This document shows, piece by piece, positions 11,698-22,500 of a DNA stretch of 64,000 nt. Each line of letters begins with the position of its first letter. Positions within the stretch are counted from its first letter, which is position 1. The DNA is from Engraulis encrasicolus. Taxonomy: Eukaryota > Chordata > Actinopteri > Clupeiformes > Engraulidae. The stretch is from the NCBI RefSeq assembly GCF_034702125.1, contig NC_085876.1, positions 434,001-498,000 of the forward strand, read 5' to 3'. Made by a program: the position numbers and the translations under genes. The notes under the pieces are model-generated. The model saw nothing but the letters and a program-made list of their open reading frames with translations. It did no database searches and had not been told where the DNA came from.

Positions 11698-14600
11698 ATG
11701 CATAGCTCTTCTTTAAGAGGTGGTGGCACTGGGATTACTTTTACTAGTTGGAATGTCCGTGGCTTAGGGCACGCCATTAAAAGAGCAAAAGTGTTTGCTC
11801 ACTTGAAGTCTTTAGCTGCAGACATCATGTTTCTGCAGGAAACTCATATAAAGCCAACTAGAGCAAATTTGCTGAAGTGCAGATGGGTCAATCAAATTTT
11901 TCAGTCCACATTTTCAAGTAAAGCGCGTGGTGTGGCCATCCTAATTAGCAAAAATATTCCATTTAGACATGAATCTACTATTTGTGACCCAAATGGTAGA
12001 TACTGTATATTTTAGTGACAGGGCATATTTATACACACCATGTTACACTTTTAAATATATACGGTCCCAACTTCGATGACCCACATTTCTTTAACAAGGT
12101 CTTTAATTTACTGCCTAATCTCTCAGACACAAAGGTAATTGCAGCCGGCGACCTGAACCTTGTGTTGGACAACTATTTGGACCGATCTTCTCAACCAACT
12201 CAGTTACCTTCTGCTGCTTCTGTCACTTTAAATAATTTGATGTTGTCTACTCATCTAGTTGACATATGGAGGCTTCAGCACCCTGCAGATAGGGATTATT
12301 CTTTTTTCTCACAGCGTCATAAATCCTTCTCTAGAATTGACTATTTCCTGCTAGATTCAAACCTGATCTCAAATGTGATCTCCACGAAATATCACAATAT
12401 CCTCATCTCAGATCACTCCCCAACATCATTGGTGCTTGACCTCAACCATATGAAACGACAGTATAGCTGGTGCTTTCATCCTTCACTTCTCTCTGACCCC
12501 TCTTTTTCTCAGTTTATCTCTTCTAAAATATCTGATTTTTTTGTAACAAATGACAACCATGAGGTCACAGACTCAACTTTATGGGAAGCTTTCAAGGCTG
12601 TGATTAGAGGGCACATTATTTCGTTTGAAAATTCAATGAGAAGAGAAAAGAAACAGCGCCTGGTAGAAATTGAAAAAGATTTAACACGACTAGACACTAT
12701 TTATAAATCGTCTCCTGACTCAGTCACTTTACAAAACATAATTAAGCTTAAATATGAATATAATGACATATTATCTGCCCAGGTTCAGAACCAACTATTT
12801 AAACTGAAACAAAAACAATTCGAACTGGGAGATAAACCCCAGAAACTTCTGGCGCGACAGTTGAGGGGACTGCAGGCTAGCAGAGCCATACACAAGATAA
12901 AATCTAAAACAGGAGATCTTATTACTAACCCTATGGATATAAACAAACGCTTCAGGGAATATTATGAACAACTTTACACATCCAAAGCTACAGGTGACAC
13001 TTCTAAATGGCTAGAGAACTTGAACCTCCCCAAATTAAGTGAGGAGGCCTGTGAAGCACTTAATGCTGATATCACAGGTGAAGAAATCCTAGAGGCAATA
13101 AAATCTTTCCCCAATGGAAAAACCTCTGGGCCGGATGGTTTTGGTATGGAATGGTACAAGACATTCCACAAACAGTTAGTCCCACTCCTGCTTAGGATGT
13201 TTGAGCACTCATTTGAAAACCAAACCTTTCCTAATTCCTTATATGAAGCTAACATCTCACTTATTCCAAAAGAGGGTAGAGATGAGACTGAACCCTCATC
13301 TTATCGCCCAATAGCATTGCTGAACTCTGATTTAAAAATCTTTACAAAACTGATGGCAAATAGGCTAAATAAACATATCACCTCCATTATTCATAAAGAC
13401 CAAACAGGTTTTATTCCTGGTAGGTTTTCATTCTTTAATGTTCGTAGATTAATGAATATAATGTACCATAATTACAAAAATGTCCAGGAGGTCGCGGTAT
13501 TGTGCCTGGATGCTGAAAAGGCGTTTGACCAAATAGAAATGCCATATATGTTTAGGGTGTTGGAAGAATTTGGGCTTGGTCAACGTTTTATCTCTTGGAT
13601 TCAAACTGTCTATGCAAAACCGTCCTCTATCCATTCTTACAAATCAAGATAGGTCTACTTCATTTCAGCTACAGCGAGGGACGCGCCAGGGGTGTCCCCT
13701 TAGCCCGCTCCTCTTTGCAATATGTATTGAACCCCTTGCAGTCCGTATTAGACAACACGAAACTTTTAGCCCCATCCATCTAGGAGGTGTGGACCACCAT
13801 CTGTCTTTATATGCTGACGATGTGGCTATATTCATGTCAAAGCCTGAGTTGTCCATTCCTATTCTGTTAGATCTCATTAAGTCTTTTGGAGACATTTCTG
13901 GGTACACAATCAACTGGCAAAAAAGTGAGTTCATGCCTCTTGGGAAAAACACTAAACCAGAGTTTTTGCATAGTCTCCCATTTAAAGTTACGGACAAGTT
14001 GAAATACCTAGGAGTAACCCTTCCAAAAGACCCAAAATTAATTTTTAAATTGAATTTCCATGAAAAGGTGGAAAAACTAAAAGGGGACATTGGGAAGTGG
14101 CGCACACTCCCTATTTCAATGGTGGGCCGTATAAATGCTATAAAGATGGTTTCTTTGTCAAGATTTCTCTATTTGTTTCAAAACCTTCCGATTTTTTTAA
14201 CTAAGTCTTTCTTGAAGTTATTGGACTCCATAGTCATGCCATTTATATGGGGTTTTAAAGCTCATAGGATATCCAAAAAGCATCTTCAAAAACCAAGAGA
14301 GAAGGGGGGATTTGGACTGCCATGCTTCCAACATTACTATTGGGCAGCAAACCTTAGAGCTCTTGCTTACTGGGTTGAAGATTGTAAACCTGGTGTTACA
14401 GTAGAAACTCCAGCCTGGGTTGCCATTGATAAGGATGATGTTAAAGACTCTTCACTCCCAGCTCTTCTCTTCTCTACACCCAGTCTTCCCAACTCCAAAG
14501 TGAATAACCAAATAATTCGGAACTGTTTGAGAATATGGCAACAGATTAAGAAGTGTTGTGAGCTACCTGGTACCTCTGTTTATACCCCTGTGTGTCATAA

Positions 14601-15323
14601 TCATGCATTTCCACCTTCATTGTCTGACGCAACTTTTCGCAGTTGGAAACAAAAAGGTATAGTTGCTTTAAAAGACTTGTACATTAATAAGCATTTTGCT
14701 TCATTCACTCAACTGCAACAAAAGTTCTCTCTCCCAGCAACACATTTTTTTAGGTACCTTCAGGTCAGGAACTATGTACGCCAGAACATAGATAATTTTG
14801 AAAACCTTCCTGAGGAAAGTAAGGTTCATAATCTCTTGCTTGGCGCAGCCGATTCAAAAGGCCTTATTTCAAACTTTGTTAAGATATTCTCTGAACAAGT
14901 GGACTGTGTCACCCAGTCTCTGAAGAATGCATGGGAAGAGGAGTTGAATATCCAGATTGATGATATTGTCTGGGGGGAAGGTCTCAACAGAATACAATAC
15001 TGCTCCATCAATGCTAGACACCACCTCATTCAGTTTACCCACAGGTGGCACTGTTTGGATACTCAATGTTTCTGTTGCCTCAAAGCATGCGTGTGCAGCA
15101 CACCATAATGTATGGAATGGTGATAGCAAAAAGACTAATTTTAATGCTTTGGAAATCAGAGGCAGTGCCCCTCTTAAAGACGTGGCTGTCTGAGCTCACG
15201 TCTCTATTGCATATGGAAAAAATCAAGTACAGTCTGTCTGGCAATCTGAGAGAATTTTATAAGATATGGCAGCCATTCTTAGACCATCTTGAAGACTTTG
15301 AAGGGGACCTTGAACTTATGTGA
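11698..15323 (+). pseudogene. L1 ORF2 (endonuclease and reverse transcriptase), broken
   Basis: The APE-type endonuclease begins with ITFTSWNVRGLG and FLQETH and continues with AAGDLNLVLDN and LISDHSP. The reverse transcriptase follows with NGKTSGPDGF, LIPKEGRDE, SYRPIALLNSD, CLDAEKAFDQIE, RGTRQGCPLSPLLFA and LSLYADDVAIF. Break 1 near 12010-12015: the frame stops after RYCIF and resumes as VTGHIYTHH. Break 2 near 13620-13640: the frame leaves YAKPSSI and resumes at LTNQDRSTSF. Near 15040-15110 the Cys/His-rich part is missing or scrambled, and the end (AKRLILMLWKSEA to the stop at 15321-15323) is in another frame. All domains are recognisable but the protein cannot be made. Confidence 0.9.
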
Positions 15324-15569
15324 TAAGCTAACCACCTCTTTCTTTCTTTTATTTTTGCTGTTAATGTTGTCTTTGCACTAGTCAAGAAAAGTCATTGCCT
15401 TAGTTTGTACGCCCTGTCTGTTTTGTGTTTGTTTCTATATTGCCATTTCAATTTTCCTGCAACTCATTTTCTAATCATTGTCTTTTTTTTCTTTTTTTTT
15501 TAAAACTTGTCTGTTCCTATATAACTTCGTTGAAAACTTAAATAAACATACTGTCTAAAAAAAAAAAAA

Positions 15570-15584
15570 AACTACATTTCTGCC
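15570..15584. repeat. L1 target-site duplication, right copy
   Basis: Same 15 bp as at 10363-10377, directly after the poly(A) tail. Confidence 0.88.
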
Positions 15585-16094
15585 TGTAACTTTTGAACCG
15601 CACGCCCTATATTAAATCTGGTCGACCGTTGGAATCCTTGGGCCAAGACGAAACCAACGCACTATATGACGTCATATCTGCAGTTATAGAATGTCCGTCA
15701 TTTTGGATTTGGTGAAAATCAATAAAATGCTCCTTATCCTTCAAATTTAGTCGGATTTTCACAAAACTTGAAACACATCCCTGGAGCACTCTGAAGAGAT
15801 CTGTAAAAGGGTTTTATCACATCTTGTACCGTTTGGCCGTGACAGCCAATCAAAATCCTCCAAACAGGATTGTATGTGTATACGTCACTGATTTTGGCCA
15901 TGTGGCTGTGACGCAGATGTAAACAAATCCGTTTTGGCTGGAACAATGGCAACGCGTTTTGGGCTACCCAGAACGCCGATTTCATATGGCTAGGCCAGGC
16001 GAACGATCTCATTTGCTTAGAAAAACATTTCCGTGTGGCCAGTACGCAAGCAAGCCTGTGCAGTCGGTCGCATGCGGTGTCGTGCGTAATTTAA

Positions 16095-16450
16095 AGGGAC
16101 ACTGTGCAGGAAATGGTCAAAAAAGGTATTGCAACTATGCTGCTCATTGAAACTAGGCTCCCTATTGCCAAATTTGATATTTACATGAAAGTGTACTAAG
16201 TAATAAACAAATATTAACAAGTATGGTCCAATTACAGTCATTTTTGCAGCTAAAAATGGCTATTTTAGGAAATTCAAAATGGCGGACCATGGAGAAGATC
16301 CCTATTTTCATGTATGAAAAGTGCAATATTTCCAGTCATGAATACTTAGAATTTGATGGTGGTGGTAAGTATTCATGAAAAAGTTAACATTAGAGAGTAG
16401 GCAGCATGAATTCTGGAAATGAACAACTAAAAATCTCACACAGTGTCCCT
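16095..16450. mobile_element. MITE, family 2, TTAA-flanked
   Basis: Terminal inverted repeats AGGGACACTGTG / CACAGTGTCCCT enclose 356 bp. TTAA lies on both sides (16091-16094 and 16451-16454), as for piggyBac-type insertion. Its right part GGTGGTGGTAAGTATTCATG recurs in partial copies at 27262-27365 and 28645-28735, and a related left end (AGGTGCACTGTG after TTAA) lies near 59735. Confidence 0.85.
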
Positions 16451-16497
16451 TTAAGGCTCGCGGCAAGCTTATTGAGGGCCTTAGTATTGTTCTGTAT

Positions 16498-17761
16498 GGG
16501 TCATTTCACGTGAAATCAGACGCTTTGGGACCCGACCGATCCGGATTTCAATCATACTTGGTGTGCCTTTTTAGTAGCAAGGTAGCACCCCAGAACTGCA
16601 TTGGTTTGAATCTGACACTAATATTAAGGGAGAAACAGACTAGGAAAGGTTCACATTTTAGGGTAGGACACTATACATTCAGCCTTGAATATATCAGTCA
16701 GTGTTAGTCACAAAAAGATGCCTGTGGTGTTATTTGAAAGCTCTTTTCTGGCTCTACAAGAGTGAGCTCAGTAAAGGAATGTGTTACATTTTCAAGCATC
16801 AAAGGGTATGTTGTAGCTGTATATGATGGCAACTGGTGGCTAGCATGTGTTGAGGAATGTATGTCGAGCACTGGAGAGGTGAAACTGAACTTCCTGCATC
16901 CTCATGGACCATCTCCATCCTTCACTTTTCCCTTCAGACCAGATAGACTTGTCATGGATCATCAGGATGCGCTTCTGGTAGTGGAACCTGTAACTGCAAC
17001 GGGACGTACTTATACATTATCTACAAAAGACACAGCTGCTGCTTCAAATGCACTGGTAGAGTACAAAATGAGAGTGTAGCCATTGATTATCTCTTTAAAG
17101 TACGGTACAGTACAGGTACACAGAGAAGGAATGTTCAAACATTCACATATCATCATTTGGTGTGTATAAATGGACATCTGCCTTAGTTTCTGAAACCTGG
17201 GACCATGGAAACTGACCGTTTTTGTTTTGTTTTTGTTTTGTCATGTGATGCTACTATGGTATTACCATATTATTAGTAAGTGGTCTGTATGATGCCATAT
17301 TTATGAGTCAAATTCTCTCTGAAATGAATAAAGAACCGAACACCAGCATTTGAGGTGTTGCTAATGACATTGCCGGCTACGTTTGGACAAGGAACTGGCC
17401 ATTTTAAAATATAGGTTTTTTAGATATTCAATTTTTAATTTTTCAATTTATCATAATTCATATTCTGAGAGTTGTTGTATTCCAAGCTGATTGTGTAATA
17501 TGTAGAGCCAGAAAAGAGCTTTCAAATAACACCACAGGCATCTTTTTGTGACTAACACTGACTGATATATTCAAGGCTGAATGTATAGTGTCCTACCCTC
17601 ACATGTGAACCTTTCCTAGTCTGTTTCTCCCTTAATATTAGTGTCAGATTAAAACCAATGCAGTTCTGGGGTGCTACCTTGCTACTAAAAAGGCACACCA
17701 AGTATGATTGAAATCCGGGTCGGTCGGGTCCCAAAGTGTCTGATTTCACGTGAAATGACCC
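16498..17761 (+). mobile_element. DNA transposon derivative with 261-bp inverted repeats
   Basis: The left arm 16498-16758 and right arm 17501-17761 are inverted copies of equal length, starting GGGTCATTTCACGTGAAATC. A 4-bp duplication GTAT flanks the element (16494-16497, 17762-17765). The 742-bp centre keeps one short open frame and a polyadenylation hexamer AATAAA near 17327. Another arm fragment lies at 24566-24682. I cannot name the superfamily. It looks like a deletion derivative that kept the last exon of an element-borne gene. Confidence 0.75.
16762..17079 (+). CDS. Short ORF in the long-TIR element: small beta-rich (Tudor/SH3-like?) domain
   Basis: About 105 codons with no in-frame ATG at the start. 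The folded part probably begins at GYVVAVYDGNWWLACVEE and runs through LNFLHPHGPSPSF, FPFRPDRLVMDHQDALLVV and TGRTYTLSTKD to the stop at 17077-17079. The pattern (Y-V-A-V-Y-D-x-x-W-W, then a H-P-x-G-P-x-x-S-F turn) recalls a short barrel domain I associate with C-termini of uncharacterised fish transposon proteins. That is recollection, not a database result. TTTTCAAG just upstream could be a splice acceptor, which would make this a terminal exon. The AATAAA at about 17327 fits that reading. Confidence 0.45.
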   Translation: MSSVKECVTFSSIKGYVVAVYDGNWWLACVEECMSSTGEVKLNFLHPHGPSPSFTFPFRPDRLVMDHQDALLVVEPVTATGRTYTLSTKDTAAASNALVEYKMRV

Positions 17762-17821
17762 GTATCTTTCCTGTGCACTTTGTATCTGCAAGTGTTGTAT
17801 GCTATGATTATGCTATGATTA

Positions 17822-18085
17822 TTAGGGGTGTAGATCACAGCCTCCCTGACGATACAATTCAATATCGATTTCCTAAGGCAGCGATTCGATTGTTTTCAAT
17901 ACAGTATTTGAGAATGCTCCACGATGGGACTCGACTCGCTTTTGTTCCAATTACTCTTCCACTGCTATTAGGTTATGGACTAGGGTATTGGACAGGGTCC
18001 AGCGATTCGATTATTTCCGATACTGAAGAACTAAAGAATATGGTTCGATTCCATTTGGTCGTCATCCCTAGGATACATATCGATT
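17822..18085. repeat. ATCGAT-rich interspersed repeat, copy 1
   Basis: Begins AGGGGTGTAGATCACAGCCTCC and contains several ATTCGATT/ATCGATT words. It ends ATATCGATTAATATTTAC, 50-60 bp before a trak1 exon. It shares order and wording with 20418-20712. Confidence 0.55.
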
Positions 18086-18133
18086 AATATTTACAATGAT
18101 TGTGTCCTCTTTCCTTCACATACGGACACACAG

Positions 18134-18271
18134 CTGGTGGATCTGGAAGAAAAGTACATGGAGTGCATTGAGATGCTCCACGAGGCACAGGAGGAGCTGA
18201 AGAACCTCAGGAACAGGAGTGTGTCTGCTGGAACCCCTCGCCGATACCATCCCCTTGGACTCTTTCCCATG
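18134..18271 (+). CDS. trak1: trak1 exon: coiled coil to Milton-region junction
   Basis: Exactly 46 codons, phase 0 at both ends. The acceptor is ACACACAG|CTG and the donor is ATG|GTGAGC. It encodes LVDLEEKYMECIEMLHEAQE then ELKNLRNR, a coiled-coil end typical of TRAK1, followed by RRYHPLGLFPM. The GLFPM ending joined to DSLAAEIEG in the next exon is the TRAK1 form, where TRAK2 has a different linker. A TTAA-flanked MITE starts only 33 bp past the donor. Confidence 0.95.
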
Positions 18272-18304
18272 GTGAGCTCATTTTCTTCTTCTTCAGGTTT
18301 TTAA

Positions 18305-18570
18305 CTCATTGATGCTGGATGTTGCAATGCACAACATTGACCCTGGTGCCTGGAGCTGCATGAAGCAACATTCAGGCTCATGAGATTTGAGACAATTTTA
18401 TTAAAAATCTTGGTATGTTAAAGATGAGCGTTTAAATGCAACTTATTTCACGCTTTTATGTGCTTTGGAGGCTGAGATATTTAGGTTTTAATAGGCAGAG
18501 GGCACCTCTTCCCAAAAAGGGCTTAGGCATTCAGCAGATGTTTTTTGCAGGTGCCTTAGACTAAAATGGG
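18305..18570. mobile_element. MITE, family 3, TTAA-flanked
   Basis: TTAA at 18301-18304 and 18571-18574 surrounds ends CTCATTGATGC and an inverted partner CTAAAATGGG. The sequence is an inverted relative of 44158-44441 (shared GAGCCTGAATGTT / CATGAGATTTGAGACAA words). Confidence 0.7.
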
Positions 18571-19135
18571 TTAAGGCAGCCAGCATCCAAAAGTTGCCTT
18601 CCTTGCACCTACTGAACAGACAATGGCACTAAATTCTGCTGTATAGCCCAGCATCCAATAAAACATGGTGCATTCAATGCAATACAATCCGATACAATAC
18701 AAGCACACATATACAAACACAAACACTGTGTTTGTAGAAAATTCAGTATGGAATTGAGAATGACCGCAAGCTCCAATTATATTCTTCGATTTTAACTTAA
18801 TTTAAAGTAAGTATTGGATCTATTTAGTTATTTATTATTTACACATCAGATTTGCATCTGACCAAATGGACAATTCATGAAGCAGTTGAGCAAGATCTGT
18901 AGCGTGGAGCAATACGTAATGTTCTAAAGTGAATAGGACATTGTGGCGGACATTGCGTGGTTTCATGGTGTGGCAGGCTGCACTGAGGTGATGAAAAGGT
19001 GTGTGACAACGTGTGACATTGAGCGAGCTGAACCCCAACTCTTAGGATTCAGATTTTGTGAAAAGGCAGTTCACCACCTTACATAGCGCAATGTGTGCGC
19101 ATGTTGGCTCAATAAACAGTCTGTCTGACTATCTT

Positions 19136-19166
<31 letters not shown>

Positions 19167-19183
19167 GCGTGTGCGTGTGCGTG

Positions 19184-19259
<76 letters not shown>

Positions 19260-19299
19260 TGTGTGCGCGCGCGTGCGTGCGTGCGTGCGTGCGTGCCTT
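19136..19299. repeat. (GT)n then (GTGC)n microsatellite before an exon
   Basis: TG dinucleotides at 19136-19160 turn into a long TGCG tetranucleotide array to 19299, ending 14 bases before a trak1 exon. The Cys/Val and Ala/Arg frames over it are artefacts. Between the previous MITE and here (18575-19135) nothing was recognised. Confidence 0.95.
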
Positions 19300-19313
19300 T
19301 GACTAATAAACAG

Positions 19314-19390
19314 GACTCCTTGGCTGCTGAGATTGAAGGATCCATGAGGAAGGAGATGAGCCAGGATGACCCCGAGTGTAAAGAGAGAAA
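19314..19390 (+). CDS. trak1: trak1 exon: Milton-region start
   Basis: Encodes DSLAAEIEGSMRKEMSQDDP then ECKER, with two bases of the next codon carried over. The acceptor is AAACAG|GAC. The donor was chosen as GAGAAA|GTGCGG at 19391 because it ends in phase 2, and the next exon supplies the single base needed to read KVHQRRVFETV. The alternative GTAAAG at 19378 would break the frame. The donor context is weak and is followed at once by a CA array. The exon lies between two large microsatellites. Confidence 0.9.
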
Positions 19391-19406
19391 GTGCGGATCG
19401 CGCACG

Positions 19407-19474
<68 letters not shown>
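19407..19474. repeat. (CA)n microsatellite
   Basis: CGCACGCACG followed by about 30 CA units. It starts 17 bases after the trak1 donor. Confidence 0.95.
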
Positions 19475-19477
<3 letters not shown>

Positions 19478-19809
19478 TTACCTTTTTTCTTTTTCTCCAA
19501 ATGAAAGATTACATGCTGTACCATGACATAACACACAAAATACTACTTTGTCCTGAACAGCTTGTGTTTTCAACAACTTCCGGTGCCTTTAGCCAAATGC
19601 AAGACTTTAATGGGCATTGGTTTGTCTTGGAATCAGTTTTTTTGATGATCAGTGTTTCATGCCATCATTCAGTCTCGTCGTTTGTAACCAACCGTTTCCA
19701 AACATTGTCTTTTTGTGTTCAGTAGTTGTAGGCAGCCTTTAAAAAAAAAAAAAAAAAAAAAAAGCAAATTGCCTGAGGCGTTTTCCCAGTGTCACTTCGT
19801 GCAAATGGT

Positions 19810-20075
19810 CTGAGGTGAAAGTCCACCTGGGAAACTCCAATTGTCATTGTGACACAGCACTCTGTGCACAAAATGAAATTGCATTAATGCCTCACCCATG
19901 CAAGGCGACAGCCCCAAGCAGCACAGCAAGGGAGCAGTAAGGTGGGATGGTATCATTGAGGAGGATGGGGGAGAGCACCGGTTAATTACTGCCCACAACA
20001 ACCTAGCGGGTCAGGAGTCGAACCGCTAGCCTTTGGGCTACAAGTCTGACGCCCAAACCAGTTACCCATGACTGC
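19810..20075 (-). mobile_element. tRNA-derived SINE, family A, copy 1
   Basis: On the minus strand the head reads like a tRNA: an A-box-like TGGGTAACTGGTTTGGG and a B-box-like GGTTCGACTCC. It then runs into the shared body (CATTGTGACACAGCACTC on the plus strand). Copies also lie at 50645-50936 and 53491-53806. A pure A tract sits at 19741-19763 upstream. Confidence 0.75.
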
Positions 20076-20417
20076 TGCAACAAAGCTAACCAAATGCATA
20101 TGATGAGACTGTTCGCCTATTCTATTGTCAGGCAAAATCACAATTGAGATTATCTAGGAAGCATCTATTGATTTTCTCATATGCACATCATGGTGTGCAT
20201 AAGGGGATTGTCCATAGCCATTTATTGGGCTCTACAAATGGTTATCCTTAGCCAATCAAAACTAAATGCTGTTCCTCTTATAACATAAAATAAATGAGCA
20301 CCTTTGTGTGAACCATGAGCTGTTTAAACACAATGATTTTAATATTAATGGCATTAAGGAGCTCAGAAAAAGTTGATCCCTTGGCTGTAGAAATAAACAA
20401 AACTGTGTTTATTATGA

Positions 20418-20712
20418 CGAGGGGTTTGAATCACAGCCTCCATGCCTATACGATATGGATATAGTATCGATTTTTTAAAGCAGGGATTCTATTATTTTCG
20501 ATACTAAAGAATTCCCCACAATACGATGCGATTCGATTTGATTCGAGTTTTCCAATGATTTTTCCATTTCTATTATGTTATGGAACTAGGGCATTGGGTT
20601 TGGCATTGGATTATTTTCGGTTCTTAAGAATGCCCTATGATACGATGCAATTTGATTAAATCGTCGGCCGTTGGATCGATGCATCGATACATTTTGATTA
20701 TTATTTACATTT
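20418..20712. repeat. ATCGAT-rich interspersed repeat, copy 2
   Basis: Begins GACGAGGGGTTTGAATCACAG and contains GATACGATGCGATTCGATT and ATCGATGCATCGATAC. It is parallel in layout to 17822-18085. The stretches 20076-20417 and 20713-21248 show nothing I can name. Confidence 0.55.
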
Positions 20713-21248
20713 ATTTTATTATTTATCTCTTATTATGACATATATGTTACCCAAGACCACTTTTTCATATGATCCTCCCAAATCCGTAAGCATAGACAGC
20801 AGTGGTATGGACTCAGTAGTGTAACCAGGGCATAACTGACCAGAAGTTTCATGCAAGGTATCATGGAAGATAGGAATAAGGTACACTGACTCTCCCCAAA
20901 TGGTTGATTTCCGCTTTGCTTCACAACAACCATCTGGAGCCCTGCCATAGGCGTAGGTCTCCAAGGGCATGGTTTTATCATAAATCCTTGCACGTGATAG
21001 GGGAAACACTTGTTTTAAGCAGCTGTTACGTTAACTACTCACATATTTGAAAATTAGTTAAAACTCCAGAATCAATTCAGTTAAAGTCAGTTAAAGTGAC
21101 AGAATCAGTGTTGGAGGCAACTGGTCTAAGCCCCTACCTCGCCATTAACTTTGTGGAACCAGTCACCTCGTTGGCCGTTATCCCTCACATAACTGATATG
21201 TAAATACATTTGACGTTTCACACGACAGTCCTTTCATTTTTTTCCCAG

Positions 21249-21503
21249 GGTGCATCAGAGAAGAGTCTTTGAGACGGTGAAAAACGTCAATCTGAGCGTT
21301 CGACAGCGCAGTCCAGCTCCTCCTCTCTCCAACATCCCGGGCTCCAATCAGATGCTGTGGTCCCCTCTAAATGCTTCTTTCTCCAGTGGTCTAGCCACCC
21401 CTCTGTCTGGCTTGGGGGACTCAAAGACTTCTTGTGGTAGCACTGTTGCCCTGGACAACCGTACACAGAGTCTCCTTCAGGAGGGAGAGTCCACTCCACT
21501 CAG
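21249..21503 (+). CDS. trak1: trak1 exon: Milton region
   Basis: Phase 2 in and phase 2 out, 255 nt, acceptor TTTCCCAG|G and donor CTCAG|GTAGGT. It encodes VHQRRVFETVKNVNLSVRQR, then a Ser/Pro-rich stretch with PPLSNIPGSNQMLWSPLN and VALDNRTQSLLQEGES. VHQ(K/R)RVFETV and NIPGSNQ are TRAK1 hallmarks. This is the core of the Milton domain that follows the coiled coils. A tight 63-nt inverted repeat lies 28 bp past the donor. Confidence 0.96.
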
Positions 21504-21531
21504 GTAGGTCTGATATCAACCCTGTCTCGTG

Positions 21532-21594
21532 CATTTCGTAGTATGGTCACGAAAATAATATTATAGATTATATTTGTGACCATACTACGAAATG
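21532..21594. repeat. Compact perfect hairpin next to a trak1 donor
   Basis: CATTTCGTAGTATGGTCAC (21532-21550) is perfectly inverted at 21576-21594, separated by a 25-nt AT-rich loop that can pair further. Related words (ATTTCGTGAAGTATTCACGAAAA) occur near 33192-33300, so it is probably a very small MITE. Confidence 0.85.
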
Positions 21595-21745
21595 GCATGG
21601 GACTGCGCTGGATATATGGAGGGGTGGACCAAATGGGTTGAAAAAGTTCAAGTCCTGTCAGATGTTCCTTCTGCCTGTTCCTAATGCCTCATACAGTATA
21701 TACCTGTATATTTTTAACAATCAAGTACGTACAGTTTGATTTTGA

Positions 21746-21926
21746 CTTTTTTAAGATATTGTTTTGGTCTTTTCAACTGTATTGATAATAGGACAGTTTG
21801 AGAGGTGGACAGGAAGCGAATGGGGAGAGAGATGGGGAGGGGTCGGCCAAGGACCCGGGCCGGGAATTGAACCCGGGTCGGCCGCATGGCAGATGAGTAC
21901 CCTACCGGTTGGCCACGGCAGGGCCT
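21746..21926 (-). mobile_element. tRNA-derived SINE, family B, copy 1
   Basis: Minus-strand head GTGGCCAACCGGTAGGGTAC (A box) and GGGTTCAATTCCCGG (B box), then CCATCTCTCTCCCCATTCGC, CTGTCC and CTATTATCAATAC. This is the common fish SINE layout. A decayed relative lies at 59545-59715. Confidence 0.8.
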
Positions 21927-22084
21927 GATTTTGATTTTTTCAGTGTATACTATTGTTAATATACAGTACAGCTGTGTATGTGTGTAGGTGTTTTGTGTAA
22001 CTAACACAAAAGAGGCAATGTTCTCCAACCTCAAAAAGGCAAAGAAAACAAACAAATAACAAACATACAATACAAACATAATGG

Positions 22085-22500
22085 AAGAGTTCAGAAATCT
22101 ATATTTGGTTGAATAACACTGGATTTTAATCACATCTTTCATGCATCTTGGTTTGCTCTCCACCTGTCTTTCACATTGTTCTTGGATGATTTCATTCCAC
22201 TCATGGTGTAAAAATTCAAGTTGCTGAGCTTTATTTGATTGCTTGTGATCATCCCTCTTCCTTTTCATCACATTTCAGAAGTTTTCAATGTGAATCAGGC
22301 CTGGAGATTCGACTGGCCATGACAGGGTCTTGATCTGGTGGTCCTCTATACTCACACTAATTGACAGAGCTGCATGGCTTGGAGCATTGCCCAGCTGAAA
22401 AATAAAATCTTCAGAGTTTGCAATACAATGCCCAATACAAAAATGTCAATTTCCCAAAAATGTTCCAAAATGGATATACATCATTTTGAAACGAAGCTCT
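22085..22500 (-). mobile_element. Diverged DNA-transposon remnant
   Basis: Frames are broken throughout. The segment CAATACAAAAATGTCAATTTCCC (about 22433) matches, inverted, sequence at about 29030-29055. Wording such as GATTCGACTGGCCATGACAGGG resembles minus-strand Tc1-like transposase debris. It ends well before the next exon. Confidence 0.35.

Larger units (their letters stand above)
10378..15569 (+). mobile_element. L1-clade LINE, near full length, inactive
   Basis: The parts occur in order: short 5' leader starting GGGGGGCGCTAG, ORF1, about 310-bp spacer, endonuclease-RT ORF2, 3' UTR with AATAAA near 15540, and a poly(A) tail ending about 15569-15570. It is flanked by a 15-bp target duplication AACTACATTTCTGCC (10363-10377 and 15570-15584). 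It lies on the sense strand of a trak1 intron. ORF1 is open, but ORF2 has two frameshifts and a damaged C-terminus, so it cannot mobilise itself. Confidence 0.92.
9700..15870. repeat. Tandem repeat of unknown class, split by the L1
   Basis: Two units of roughly 450 bp share the words CCCAAACYCTYTAGCGCCACCAG, CAAAGTT, TACATTTCTGC, TAACTTTTSAACCGC and CCGTTTGGCCGTGACAGCCAATC. Unit 1 runs about 9700-10195. Unit 2 starts near 10196, is cut at 10377 and resumes at 15585-15870 after the L1. Rejoining the unit across the L1 restores homology to unit 1, which independently confirms the insertion. Confidence 0.65.

Noticed and set aside
19378..19379. Alternative donor GTAAAG in the exon at 19314
   Set aside because: It leaves phase 1, which would throw the next exon out of the RVFETV frame; 19391 keeps it.
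19058..19725. Long Cys/Val, Ala/Arg and His/Thr frames on both strands
   Set aside because: They are TG, TGCG and CA microsatellites around a trak1 exon; only 19314-19390 is coding.
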